A stretch of DNA of 64,000 nt, taken from Gammaproteobacteria bacterium. Lineage in GTDB: Bacteria; Pseudomonadota; Gammaproteobacteria; Acidiferrobacterales; Sulfurifustaceae. Position 1 is the first letter of the stretch; each line of letters begins with the position of its first letter. Shown in pieces: positions 26,426 through 35,184 of this stretch. Location: positions 1-64,000 of the forward strand of contig JACQFZ010000056.1 in the NCBI GenBank assembly GCA_016199745.1, given 5' to 3'. The position numbers were made by a program, and so were the translations under genes. The notes under the pieces are model-generated. The model worked only from the letters and a program-made list of their open reading frames with translations, was not told the DNA's origin and did no database searches.

Positions 26426-27781
26426 TCAGTCCCGTGTGAACGGTGAATGGAAACTACCGGAGTTGTAGGCAATGCTCAGCAAATAGCGATTACCGGCATA
26501 ATCGGCGTCCACTGCGTCGCTGTCGCGGAAACTCCGGCGTGCCTCCAGCCCGACATCCCACTGGCGTCCGAGGCGATAGGCGTAGCGCACACCGTACGAG
26601 ACATCTTCGTCGACCCGCGATGTGTTCAGCTGTTCGATACGGTTACGATCGACGTTAAAGCCGAGCGTGCTGATATCGGTCAATGCATAGTCGAGATCGA
26701 CGCTGCCGCCGAATTCTTTACGATCTTGCGGCGTCGTTTCGAAATCGAGATTGCGACTGCGAATCCGAAACCGGAAACCGGCACGGCTGAGACGCTGGTT
26801 GTAGAACACGTCGGCGTCACGACTGTAATAAACATCGGTCGTCAGCACGTCGGTGCTAATACTCGCCGGCGTTCCTGTCGCCAGGGGCGCATTCGGTTGT
26901 GCAACCGTCGACAACAGATCGACGCTGGAGTCTTGGTAAGAGGAAGAATACGAAGCACCGAGATCGGAGTCGGCAGTGATGGTATGCGTCCAATTCAGAC
27001 GCCAGAGCGAACCACTCAGCTCTTCCGACGATCCTTCGCGTTCTATGCGTGTGGTACCGCCGACGACAACGAGCCGCGATTGCGTCCACTTCGTCTCGAT
27101 CTGCAGATAAGCGTCATTACGCGTCAAGTCGGCGCTCAATGCATCGTCGAAATCGACGGTCTGGTGCTCATAGTTGAGCGACGGCGTGATGCTCGAGTCG
27201 AGCGCATAAATCCAGCGAAGCGCGGTGGTATAAGAATCGCTGCCGAGCGTTGAATCGCCGACATAGAAATTCGCATAGCGTGCACCCAACGAAAACGTGT
27301 GCGGCAACGACGGGTGCAAATAAATATCGGGTCCAGTGCGGAAGACGTTAGTGGCGGCGCGGTTTGCCGGCGTATCGGCCGCCGTCGGATTCGTTCGGAC
27401 CTCGCGGGCGACGTCTTCAAAGGTCCAGTTCAACCGTTCGGGCGAAATCGTCCAAATGCCGATACCGTTGACGTCATATAAAGTGTTGTCGTCGAACGTA
27501 TGATCGGCGTAGGTGCGGTACTCGACTTGCGCGCTTAAACGGGATACCAGCGAGGCGGTGTTATCGGCATAGGCGACGCCGGCGATGGCGCTATTGATCC
27601 AATCGTCTTTCGGCTGCGCCGTGCTAGTAACGTTGGTCGCGTATTCGGTGACGTATTTACCCGTGTAAGAAAATTCCGCCGCGGTTGCCGACAGCGCATA
27701 TGCCGCCAAGCAAATTCCGGCAAGCACTTTCCGCCGAGGATCGCCTAGCGTGCGTTCGGAAATTTTTGCCTTTTTTTGCAT
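26426..27781 (-). CDS. Outer-membrane beta-barrel of EPS/PEP-CTERM loci
   Basis: About 451 residues from the ATG at 27781; a GTG at 27826 overlapping the kinase-like gene is an alternative start. A basic N-terminus is followed by a signal peptide ending ALSATAA, then a long series of alternating amphipathic strands with aromatic ends (for example YTGKYVTEYATNV, SRLSAQVEYRTYADH, DVGLEARRSF). It resembles the TIGR03016-type barrel found beside the XrtA-associated ATPase. It probably forms the outer-membrane exit or anchoring pore of the EPS system. The terminal residues FTRD do not end in the classic aromatic, so insertion may differ from standard porins. Confidence 0.78.
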   Translation of the reverse strand: MQKKAKISERTLGDPRRKVLAGICLAAYALSATAAEFSYTGKYVTEYATNVTSTAQPKDDWINSAIAGVAYADNTASLVSRLSAQVEYRTYADHTFDDNTLYDVNGIGIWTISPERLNWTFEDVAREVRTNPTAADTPANRAATNVFRTGPDIYLHPSLPHTFSLGARYANFYVGDSTLGSDSYTTALRWIYALDSSITPSLNYEHQTVDFDDALSADLTRNDAYLQIETKWTQSRLVVVGGTTRIEREGSSEELSGSLWRLNWTHTITADSDLGASYSSSYQDSSVDLLSTVAQPNAPLATGTPASISTDVLTTDVYYSRDADVFYNQRLSRAGFRFRIRSRNLDFETTPQDRKEFGGSVDLDYALTDISTLGFNVDRNRIEQLNTSRVDEDVSYGVRYAYRLGRQWDVGLEARRSFRDSDAVDADYAGNRYLLSIAYNSGSFHSPFTRD

Positions 27782-27812
27782 TCTTCCATTGCTACCCGAT
27801 GAGGCGTTCAAA

Positions 27813-28679
27813 TCACCGTCGCTCACGCTGTTTACGGAATTGCGGCAGCTGCGGCTCGTTGTTGAACACCACTCCCAACAACTTCTTCTTATCGAGCGCT
27901 TTGATGCCGTTATCGATCTGCGTATGCGTCACCGTACCGTAGGGAACGACCAACACGATGTAATCGCACAGCTCGGCCAAAATCTGCGTATCGGCCGATT
28001 CCGTCATCGGCGGCGAATCGAGAATAATGAAGCGTTCGGGATAACGTGCACGCACCGTGTCGAGCACGCCTTTCATACGTGCTGACGTGAAATATTCCCC
28101 CGGAATCTCGCGCCGGCCACCGGCCGGGACCACGCGCAGGCGCTCGATGCCAACCGGATGGATAATTTCGGCCAGATCCATCTCCGGGTTCTCGAGATAG
28201 TCGGTAAGGCCGGTCAGCGATTTTTGATTGAGCAACAAATGCAGTTTCGGATTACGCAAATTGCAATCGAACAACAGTGCCGTCTTGCCTTCGTCGAAGG
28301 CAAAGGCGGAGCTCAAATTGAGCGCAACGAACGTGCTACCGCTCTGTCCGTCGAGCGCCGTCACCATCAACACGCAGTTACGGCCGTTACTCGCCTGTAG
28401 CACCTTGGTACGAATTTCGCGGAACGCTTTGACGGTAGAATTCTCGCCCATCTCCGGAAAGATGATGCGCTTGGCAGCAAGCTCGGCGGCATCTTTCGGG
28501 CTCGGCTCGCGCATCAACGCAATCGCCGCGCTCGCCCGTGCCCGACTCTCGATTTCGGGGGACACTGTCGGCACGATGTTCTGGCCTTCGGCGATCGGCA
28601 CACGCTTTGCGTCCGCCGGCACCAGCGCCAGACGCCGCTCGGTCGCGGCGCGGTTCAACGCCTTCTCGATCTTGCTCAT
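27813..28679 (-). CDS. BY-kinase-like CpsD/EpsG ATPase with degenerate P-loop
   Basis: A 288-residue protein of the tyrosine-autokinase family of EPS loci. KAFREIRTKVL precedes the P-loop region, which reads VTALDGQSGSTFVALNLS. The Walker A lysine expected in GxGK(S/T) is replaced by serine. Walker A' LLFDCNLRNPKLH keeps its Asp/Arg, and Walker B FIILDSPPM is intact. The C-terminus is basic (QFRKQRERR) and has no tyrosine cluster. It directly abuts the chain-length gene, its normal partner. It is likely a pseudokinase or regulatory subunit, unless the nucleotide is bound in another way. Confidence 0.82.
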   Translation of the reverse strand: MSKIEKALNRAATERRLALVPADAKRVPIAEGQNIVPTVSPEIESRARASAAIALMREPSPKDAAELAAKRIIFPEMGENSTVKAFREIRTKVLQASNGRNCVLMVTALDGQSGSTFVALNLSSAFAFDEGKTALLFDCNLRNPKLHLLLNQKSLTGLTDYLENPEMDLAEIIHPVGIERLRVVPAGGRREIPGEYFTSARMKGVLDTVRARYPERFIILDSPPMTESADTQILAELCDYIVLVVPYGTVTHTQIDNGIKALDKKKLLGVVFNNEPQLPQFRKQRERR

Positions 28680-28680
28680 G

Positions 28681-30219
28681 TTAGATGACCCCCGTTATGC
28701 GGAGCACACAGACCACGGCAACGGCGACGATGGTTCCACCGGCTAACATCGCCAACCATTGAATCTCGCGACGCGCCGTCGCCGTTTCCGCCGGCGACCA
28801 CAGATGCGGCACCGTTCCCAGCACCGGCAACTTGTGGCGCTCGGCCACGAGCTGCGGCACGCGCACACGCCCGTCGATCTGCAACTTGCCATATAGCAAT
28901 CCACATGGCAGCGCGATACCAAGGAACAACCCGATCAGAACGAAATGCATGAGACGCAGGCCGGTGGGTTGTAATGGCCGCGTTGCCGGCTCCTGGATCT
29001 TGAACGTCAATCCTTGATTCTCGCGATCGAGATTCATCGACAAACGCGCTTTCTCGCGGCGATGCGACAATTCCTCATAGATCTGGCGGTTCACCTGGTA
29101 ATCGCGCGTCAATTCCTGCGTCTGCGCGGTGCCACCCTGGACACGCTTACCACGATCGACCTCGCCTTCCATTTGCTTGCGGTCCTGCCCTATGCGCGCA
29201 TTAAGCGTATCGATCTTTACCATGGTCTGCGACAGTTCCTGCCGCAGCTGTTGATACATCGGATTGTTGACGATGTTTTCGTCGATGACGGTCTTACCCG
29301 CCGCCTTCGCTTGCTCGCGGCGCGAGCGTTCGTCGGCAATCGATTGGTTCAAATCCTCAATTTGATGACGGATGCGAACGACATCGGGATAGGTATCGTG
29401 ATAAGTCAGCAGCAGCGTGTCGAGCTGTGACTGCAGCTCGGCAATGCGCGCCCGATATTGGTTCTCACGCGACGCTACGGATACCACTTCAACTTCGCCG
29501 GAAAGTTGTTTCTGCAGCGAAGCCTTTTTGATTTCGGCCTCCCGCAGCTCTCGTATCCCATCTTCGATACGTGTCTGCAATGTACCCAAGCGCACGGCGA
29601 TATCCGCCTCCGCACCCGGTTGTGCATCCAAATTGTTTGAACGGAATTCCTTGAGCGCGTCCTCGGCAGCGGTCAGCTTGTCGTGATACTCATTCACCTG
29701 CTTGTCGATAAAGTTGAACGCCTTCTGACTTTCTTCGACCTTGCTCGAAAGTGCCTCAGCGATAAAGAGCTCCGCCAAGCGTTTGGTCGTCTGGTAGGCT
29801 CTTTCGGCGTCGTCATCGTTATATTCAATCTTGATCAGATTGCGACCGAGGTTAGCGACTGATATACGCTTAGATATCTTTTTTATCAGCTTTTCCTGTT
29901 CGGTCGGCGTCAGCGGTTTTTCCAACCAGCCGGCATCGTTCAAGATCTGATTCATGATCTTGCGACCATAAATAATCTCGCGGGAGATCCGTGCCCGATC
30001 CGACACGTCGGTCGTCGAGGCAGTGCCCTCCATCAGCGGCTGAATAATATTGCGCTCATCGACCAGAATCGTGGTCGTTACGGTGTAGCCCTTGGGCCAC
30101 AACATGCCGAATACCGTCGCCACCGACAGAATGCCGGCAAACATAATGATGATCGCCCGGCGATAGGCGAACGCCTCGTTGATCAGAACCTTGATGAGAT
30201 ACTCGGGAATAATTGTCAT
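28681..30219 (-). CDS. Wzz/GumC-type polysaccharide chain-length determinant
   Basis: A 512-residue inner-membrane PCP protein. One membrane segment near residues 22-42 (IIIMFAGILSVATVFGMLW), a large periplasmic part with long coiled-coil stretches (roughly residues 150-380), the PxxPxxPxG-like LQPTGLRL near residue 430 and a second membrane segment, followed by a third near the end. This fits the XrtA-system chain-length family. It forms an oligomer that sets polymer length and links polymerase to the export pore. It lies 21 bp downstream of the export gene and 1 bp upstream of the BY-kinase-like gene. Confidence 0.88.
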   Translation of the reverse strand: MTIIPEYLIKVLINEAFAYRRAIIIMFAGILSVATVFGMLWPKGYTVTTTILVDERNIIQPLMEGTASTTDVSDRARISREIIYGRKIMNQILNDAGWLEKPLTPTEQEKLIKKISKRISVANLGRNLIKIEYNDDDAERAYQTTKRLAELFIAEALSSKVEESQKAFNFIDKQVNEYHDKLTAAEDALKEFRSNNLDAQPGAEADIAVRLGTLQTRIEDGIRELREAEIKKASLQKQLSGEVEVVSVASRENQYRARIAELQSQLDTLLLTYHDTYPDVVRIRHQIEDLNQSIADERSRREQAKAAGKTVIDENIVNNPMYQQLRQELSQTMVKIDTLNARIGQDRKQMEGEVDRGKRVQGGTAQTQELTRDYQVNRQIYEELSHRREKARLSMNLDRENQGLTFKIQEPATRPLQPTGLRLMHFVLIGLFLGIALPCGLLYGKLQIDGRVRVPQLVAERHKLPVLGTVPHLWSPAETATARREIQWLAMLAGGTIVAVAVVCVLRITGVI

Positions 30220-30240
30220 ACGCGCGCTCCGCGTGTCACC

Positions 30241-30858
30241 CTAAAACAGTCGTTCCGGCACGGTGATCACATCACCGGGAGCAAGCAGTACATTGGTCGA
30301 GAGCTTGCCCTTATTCAGAATGTCACCGAGCTCAACATCGAGCACATTGGTCTTGTCTTTCAGCTTGCGATACAGCTTGGCCCGATTCGGCGCTGCAAAA
30401 TCATTCACCCCACCGGCTTCAAGCACGGCATCGAGCACTGTCATGCCCTGCCGATAAGGCATTGATTTCGGCGTACGCACGGCGCCGGTCACACGAATGC
30501 GCGAAAGAAATTCGTGCGAACGCAGATCGATCAGGATGACGGCAACGCTAGGGTCACGGACGAAAACAGACAGTTTCTGGCGGATGGTCTCGGCAACCTG
30601 TGCTGGCGTACGTCCACCGGCCAGCACGTCGCCGATAAGCGGCATAGAAATCATGCCGTCCGGTCGCACCGGCACCGTCAGCGACAAATCCGGGTTGCGC
30701 CATACGTTGATCTGAAGACGGTCATCGATACCGATCTTATATTCGCCTTCGACCGGAGAAATAAAACCCTCGCCGGTTTTCTGAAATTCTTCCACGCGCT
30801 GCGAGGCGCAACCCATCATTAGGGCGGTCACGAACAAAAGCGCGACGACACGATACAT
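30241..30858 (-). CDS. Wza-type polysaccharide export lipoprotein
   Basis: A 205-residue exported lipoprotein. The signal peptide ends with lipobox ALMMGC, Cys near residue 17. The poly-export domain YKIGIDDRLQINVWRNPDLS is followed by a SLBB-like domain (VTGAVRTPKSMPYRQGMTVLDAVLEAGG). It is shorter than Wza and lacks the C-terminal membrane helix, as in the XrtA-system export family, so the beta-barrel encoded at 26426 may complete the pore. It is the first gene of the 26-gene run; the promoter must lie in the 296-bp divergent gap above it. Confidence 0.9.
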   Translation of the reverse strand: MYRVVALLFVTALMMGCASQRVEEFQKTGEGFISPVEGEYKIGIDDRLQINVWRNPDLSLTVPVRPDGMISMPLIGDVLAGGRTPAQVAETIRQKLSVFVRDPSVAVILIDLRSHEFLSRIRVTGAVRTPKSMPYRQGMTVLDAVLEAGGVNDFAAPNRAKLYRKLKDKTNVLDVELGDILNKGKLSTNVLLAPGDVITVPERLF

Positions 30859-31154
30859 TTTTTCGACCTCGTTACTGGATTTTCAGTTAGGTTTTCGGTT
30901 TACTTCACTCTATTCTTAACTTCTTACATAGCGATCACTGCGGCGAATGTTCGCGCGCGATGCTGAAGGGTCTTCGATGTTTGTCGTACAGGGTTCGTTC
31001 GGGGAAGCGCACTATACAGTGCCTTCCCTCTCAGCGGAACGCCACTGCCCATTTGGCCAAAGCATAGTTTTGCTTGTCCTCTCAAAAACAATTAGTTATA
31101 TCAAAAACAGTACACTTTACTTTCAGTAACCAACACCATTGAACCAACTACCGC
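30859..31154. other. Divergent intergenic region at the head of the EPS operon
   Basis: This gap separates the export lipoprotein gene (minus) from the J-domain gene (plus) and must hold both promoters. The part from 31080 to 31135 is AT-rich (AACAATTAGTTATATCAAAA) and is the most likely core-promoter zone for the plus gene. I could not assign a convincing -35/-10 pair with 16-18 bp spacing, nor a clear operator or riboswitch. No gene is evident in it. Confidence 0.5.
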
Positions 31155-31964
31155 ATGTTTCGTTTCGCTGAACACTACGCTCTACTCGGCCTCAAGCCCG
31201 GCGCCAGCTGGGTTGAGGTCAGGACCGCCTACCGCAAAAAAGTTCGCGCTTGGCATCCGGACCGCTTTCAGCGCGAGCCTCGGGCGCATAAGCGCGCCGA
31301 AGAACAGACCAAAACAATCAACCAAGCCTACGAAGCTATCGCCACGTATTACCGTGAAAACGGTGTACTGCCACTCGATCCATCGGTTATGACGCTACCC
31401 ATCGACAAAACTAATAACGAAATTGTTGCCGACCATCCTTTTATCGAACCGACTCCACGCCCAAAAAAGAGCAAGTCGGGGTTCGCCTACGACATCGCCC
31501 GTTGGTCGCTCTTCGCGAGTCTACCGATCGCCTACCTCATCTTTCAGGCGACGATTCCGGATGAGTCCGAAGCCGCGCCGCAGACCTATTCATCGGTGTC
31601 GGCACCAACGACTGTGGCGGATATTCCGCGCCCCTCTTTTACCGTCGGCTCAACCGTAGGCGAGGTCTATTCCGCACAAGGAGTACCTACGCATACTGAC
31701 AACGACACTTGGCACTACGGCACATCCAAAGTTTACTTTTCCCAAGGCAAGGTCGTGCGCTGGGAATCCGCTACCGACCATCCGCTCAACACTCATCTCG
31801 CTGACGACTCGACGTCGTCGTCTGACTTCTCGCAATCTAAAAACGATCCGGTAACTGATTGGTACGAATCAACGATCGACCCGACCAACACCAAACACCA
31901 AACACCAACCGTTAACGCGCACCCTTACCAAGTAGAATCACCTGCACCGTCTGGAACAAAATAA
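31155..31964 (+). CDS. Membrane-anchored J-domain protein
   Basis: A 269-residue protein. Residues 6-65 form a J-domain (HYALLGLKPGASWVEVRTAYRK, then AWHPDRF with the HPD tripeptide, then INQAYEAI). A single membrane segment near residues 115-135 (FASLPIAYLIFQATI) follows a basic linker. The C-terminal part contains a short BamE/SmpA-like pattern (VGSTVGEVYSAQGVPT, then WHYGTSKVYFSQGKVVRW). It would recruit DnaK at the inner membrane. It is the only plus-strand gene inside the EPS locus, and its 3' end overlaps the 3' end of the priming transferase by 53 bp (tail to tail). Confidence 0.85.
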   Translation: MFRFAEHYALLGLKPGASWVEVRTAYRKKVRAWHPDRFQREPRAHKRAEEQTKTINQAYEAIATYYRENGVLPLDPSVMTLPIDKTNNEIVADHPFIEPTPRPKKSKSGFAYDIARWSLFASLPIAYLIFQATIPDESEAAPQTYSSVSAPTTVADIPRPSFTVGSTVGEVYSAQGVPTHTDNDTWHYGTSKVYFSQGKVVRWESATDHPLNTHLADDSTSSSDFSQSKNDPVTDWYESTIDPTNTKHQTPTVNAHPYQVESPAPSGTK

Positions 31965-33396
31965 TGATGTCCAGAAACAGGCTATGGTTCTTCGCGTAAT
32001 ATAGGTCGTACTGAAGCTTTTTCACGGCGTCCTCGACCGATGCTCCGTACGGATAACGAATCTGGGCCCAACCGGTGATGCCCGGTTTTACGGCGTGGCG
32101 GTTCAAGTAATACGGAATTTGCTTCGTTAGATCTTGGACGAAAAACGGTCGCTCCGGCCGCGGACCAACAAAGCTCATGTCGCCGTTCAGCACATTAAAA
32201 ATCTGCGGCAGCTCGTCGATTCGCAGTAGACGGATTATTCGACCGACCCGCGTCACACGGTCGTCGTTCTTCTTTGCCCACTGCGGGGTACCGCCGCGTT
32301 CGGCATCTTGCCGCATGCTGCGAAACTTTAAGATCTTGAATGTCCGCCCGAATTCGCCGACACGCTCTTGCCGATAAAAAATCGGCAATCCGGATTCCAT
32401 GTAAATAAGCAGCGCGGTCAGCAACATGATCGGCAGCGTTATCACCAACAGCAGCAGGCTGACGACAACGTCAAAAATGCGCTTGATGATGTACTTGTAC
32501 GATCCATGCTCAAACCCGTCGGAAAACACGATCCAACTCGGGTTAAGACAGTCGATTTGAACATGACCGGTTTCGCGTTCGAAGAACGTCGGCAAATCGG
32601 TAACCATCACGCCTTCCATCTTGCACTCGAGCAACTCGGACATGGGAATGCCGCCATTGCGACGATCGCGCACGCCGACGACGATCTCGTCGACCGAGTA
32701 TTTGTAGGCCAACGACAATAACGTGCCTTGGTCTTGCAGAATTTTCGACTTATCGACGTGGTGCTCGTTAGTTTTCAACGGCAAGTAACCGACGAGATGA
32801 AACTTATGCCCGCTCGGATTTTCCTTTAGTAATTTACCGACCGCCGCCGCACGCGTGCCGGCACCGAGCACGAGTACCCGCCGCTGTAACGCCTGCTGGT
32901 CGACTACCCGAAAAAAGATGGCACGCGCCAACGCCGTCGACCCAAGGCCAAGAACGAAGGCGATTCCAAAAACGCCGCGGCCGAGGAAAAAGCCTGGATG
33001 CACATAGAAAATGACCGTCATCGCCACCCAGCCCAGCAGAAAGCTGGCGACAAATTTGGCGTAATACGACCAATTTCCCTTCGGTGTCTCGCGAATGTAT
33101 AGGCCGACGGCGGTCATGCACGACAACATGACGCTGGTGAAAATCAGCGCTTTCGGCCAGATGGGATGAATTTGGTGAAGCTCGTGCGGCTCAAAACGAA
33201 GTGCCGCGCCCAGGTAAATTGCGGCAAATAGTAGGCCACCCTCGACCAAACCGAGCAGTAATAGCTGTAGCGGCACATAGTGCCGAAACAGGCGAATCAT
33301 CGAGAGCTTGAGTGGCGTTGTTGAACGGCTCCGCCGCGCAAGCGCGCCAGCCGTTCCGTTCAGCCAATGAGAACCCGCACCGGTAGAGTCAGACAT
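31912..33396 (-). CDS. Undecaprenyl-phosphate sugar phosphotransferase (WbaP/EpsL-like, XrtA-system type)
   Basis: A 494-residue priming enzyme. About four to five N-terminal membrane segments, a Rossmann-like CoA-binding middle domain (RRVLVLGAGTRAAAV), one further membrane segment, and a C-terminal sugar transferase domain with YRQERVGEFGRTFKILKFRSM, RLLRIDELPQIFNVLNGDMSFVGPRPE and PGITGWAQIRYPYGASVEDA. It transfers sugar-1-phosphate to undecaprenyl phosphate, the first EPS step. The ATG at 33396 has SD GAAGGGG; family members usually start near the internal Met at 33300, so a 32-residue extension is possible. It is separated from the main EPS operon by the J-domain gene. Confidence 0.88.
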   Translation of the reverse strand: MSDSTGAGSHWLNGTAGALARRSRSTTPLKLSMIRLFRHYVPLQLLLLGLVEGGLLFAAIYLGAALRFEPHELHQIHPIWPKALIFTSVMLSCMTAVGLYIRETPKGNWSYYAKFVASFLLGWVAMTVIFYVHPGFFLGRGVFGIAFVLGLGSTALARAIFFRVVDQQALQRRVLVLGAGTRAAAVGKLLKENPSGHKFHLVGYLPLKTNEHHVDKSKILQDQGTLLSLAYKYSVDEIVVGVRDRRNGGIPMSELLECKMEGVMVTDLPTFFERETGHVQIDCLNPSWIVFSDGFEHGSYKYIIKRIFDVVVSLLLLVITLPIMLLTALLIYMESGLPIFYRQERVGEFGRTFKILKFRSMRQDAERGGTPQWAKKNDDRVTRVGRIIRLLRIDELPQIFNVLNGDMSFVGPRPERPFFVQDLTKQIPYYLNRHAVKPGITGWAQIRYPYGASVEDAVKKLQYDLYYAKNHSLFLDIIILFQTVQVILLGKGAR

Positions 33397-33703
33397 CCGT
33401 ACCCCTTCTTCTAGGTTTTTCTTTAAGGAGCAAAAGCCATGCCAAAAATGTAGTTTTCAAGCGAAAGGGCGTGCCGCCACCGTGAAGGCCAGCATGGCAA
33501 GCACCACTCCTTGAATATTCCGAATTAAACCAGGGAAATGCGAAATCTGCGTTACGACTTAAGTTGTAAGGGCGAATACCAATATGATGTTAATCAGTTT
33601 TTGGGGACATCTACGTCGGGGGCATTTTACCCTGGGAATGGCATTGGTTGCGTGTATCAGTCGACGAACGGACGATTAGAGAACCAAATACCAGGGGGAA
33701 AGC
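33397..33703. other. Gene-free spacer between gltX and the priming transferase
   Basis: About 307 bp of relatively AT-rich sequence holding the leader and promoter of the priming transferase. A GAAGGGG ribosome-binding site lies at its left edge. No convincing hairpin plus T-run terminator for gltX and no conserved RNA were seen. A 73-codon plus-strand frame crosses it but has no family character. Confidence 0.5.
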
Positions 33704-35116
33704 TCATAATCCTTGTCGTGACTTCAGGTAATCCAGGCCCGCCGCTAGCCGTCGCATAACCTGATCGCGACCGACCAAGTACAACGACACATCAATTGGC
33801 GGCGAAACCGGCCGACCTGTTAACAGGATGCGGACGGGTTGTGCCAACTTACCCAGATCAAAACCATGCGCCTGGGCAATATCTGCCACCGCGGCATGGA
33901 TGGCCGTCGGCGTCCACTCTGGCAAATTGGCAAGCCGTTCCCGCAATGCGGTCAACGCCGGCACTACCGCCGCCGTCATATGCTTGGCAACCGCCTTTTC
34001 GTCATAACCGGTAGGTTCGCGGTACAGAAACACGCTGTTCTGCGCCATCTCCACCAATGTTTTCGCGCGCTCGCGCTGCGCCTTAACAACCTCAACCAGC
34101 TCTGGACCTTGCGCCGGATCGATGCCGAGCTTGTCGAAGTGAAAACGCAAATGCTGCGCTACCTGCTGCGGGTCACTGTTTTTAATGTAATGCTGATTGA
34201 GCCACAGCAACTTCTCGGGATTTACCGCCGCCGCCGAGTTATGTACGTCGGCTACGTCGAACAATCGAACCATTTCCTCGCGCGAGAAAACCTCTTGATC
34301 GCCGTGCGACCAGCCAAGGCGGACAAGGTAATTTAGTAACGCTTCCGGCAAATAGCCTTCGTCGCGATACTGCATCACGCCGACGGCGCCGTGACGCTTC
34401 GACAAACGTGCACCGTCCGGTGCAAGAATCATCGGCACATGCGCGTACTTCGGCGGCTCGGCATTGAGCGCCTGCAGCATGTTCATTTGTCGCGGCGTGT
34501 TGTTCAGATGATCGTCGCCACGAATAACATGCGTGACGTGCATGTCCATGTCATCGACTACCACCGTAAAGTTGTACGTCGGCGTACCATCGCTGCGGGC
34601 GATGATCAGATCGTCGAGCTCGCTGCTATCGAACACCACACGGCCGCGAATTAGGTCGTCGACCACGACCGCGCCCTGCTCCGGATTCTTGAAGCGCACG
34701 ACCGGCGAAACATCTTTCGGCGGATGGGCGACGCCGGCGCGACACTTGCCGTCATAACGCGGCTTTTCCTTGCGCGCCATTTGGTCGCTGCGCAATTGCT
34801 CGAGCCGCTCCTTCGAGCAATAGCAATGATAAGCCTTGCCCTCGCGCAACAGCTGCTCCATGACGTCGCGATAACGCGGGAACCGCTGGGTCTGGTAAAA
34901 CGGGCCTTCGTCGTAATCGAGCCCGAGCCAAGTCATGGCATCGAGAATGGCATCGACCGATTGCTGGGTCGAACGCTCGCGATCGGTATCTTCGATACGC
35001 AGGATAAAGCGGCCGCCGTGCTTGCGCGCATACAGCCAACAAAATAGCGCCGTACGTGCGCCGCCGATGTGGAGATATCCGGTCGGGCTTGGAGCAAAGC
35101 GAGTGCGGATGGTCAT
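33704..35116 (-). CDS. gltX: Glutamyl-tRNA synthetase
   Basis: A 470-residue class I aminoacyl-tRNA synthetase that charges tRNA-Glu in the cytoplasm. RFAPSPTGYLHIGGARTALF holds the HIGH motif and ARLSKRHGAVGV near residue 240 the KMSKS motif. HCYCS and YDGKC in between provide a likely zinc site as in the E. coli enzyme. Length and motif order match the bacterial family. It lies 68 bp downstream of the TonB-like gene on the same strand, so partial cotranscription with the envelope operon cannot be excluded. Confidence 0.97.
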   Translation of the reverse strand: MTIRTRFAPSPTGYLHIGGARTALFCWLYARKHGGRFILRIEDTDRERSTQQSVDAILDAMTWLGLDYDEGPFYQTQRFPRYRDVMEQLLREGKAYHCYCSKERLEQLRSDQMARKEKPRYDGKCRAGVAHPPKDVSPVVRFKNPEQGAVVVDDLIRGRVVFDSSELDDLIIARSDGTPTYNFTVVVDDMDMHVTHVIRGDDHLNNTPRQMNMLQALNAEPPKYAHVPMILAPDGARLSKRHGAVGVMQYRDEGYLPEALLNYLVRLGWSHGDQEVFSREEMVRLFDVADVHNSAAAVNPEKLLWLNQHYIKNSDPQQVAQHLRFHFDKLGIDPAQGPELVEVVKAQRERAKTLVEMAQNSVFLYREPTGYDEKAVAKHMTAAVVPALTALRERLANLPEWTPTAIHAAVADIAQAHGFDLGKLAQPVRILLTGRPVSPPIDVSLYLVGRDQVMRRLAAGLDYLKSRQGL

Positions 35117-35184
35117 AAGTCGGGCGGCCGAAATGGGGCGCTATGGTACGAGAAAAATTCTACAAAATCAGCCGACGGCACTCC

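Noticed and set aside
28604-28613. Second GACGCAAAGC match on the minus strand
   Set aside because: It lies inside the kinase-like gene coding sequence and has no GEMM flanking stems.
33538-33759. Plus-strand 73-codon frame
   Set aside because: It crosses into gltX antisense, has no recognisable domain, and composition fits intergenic DNA.
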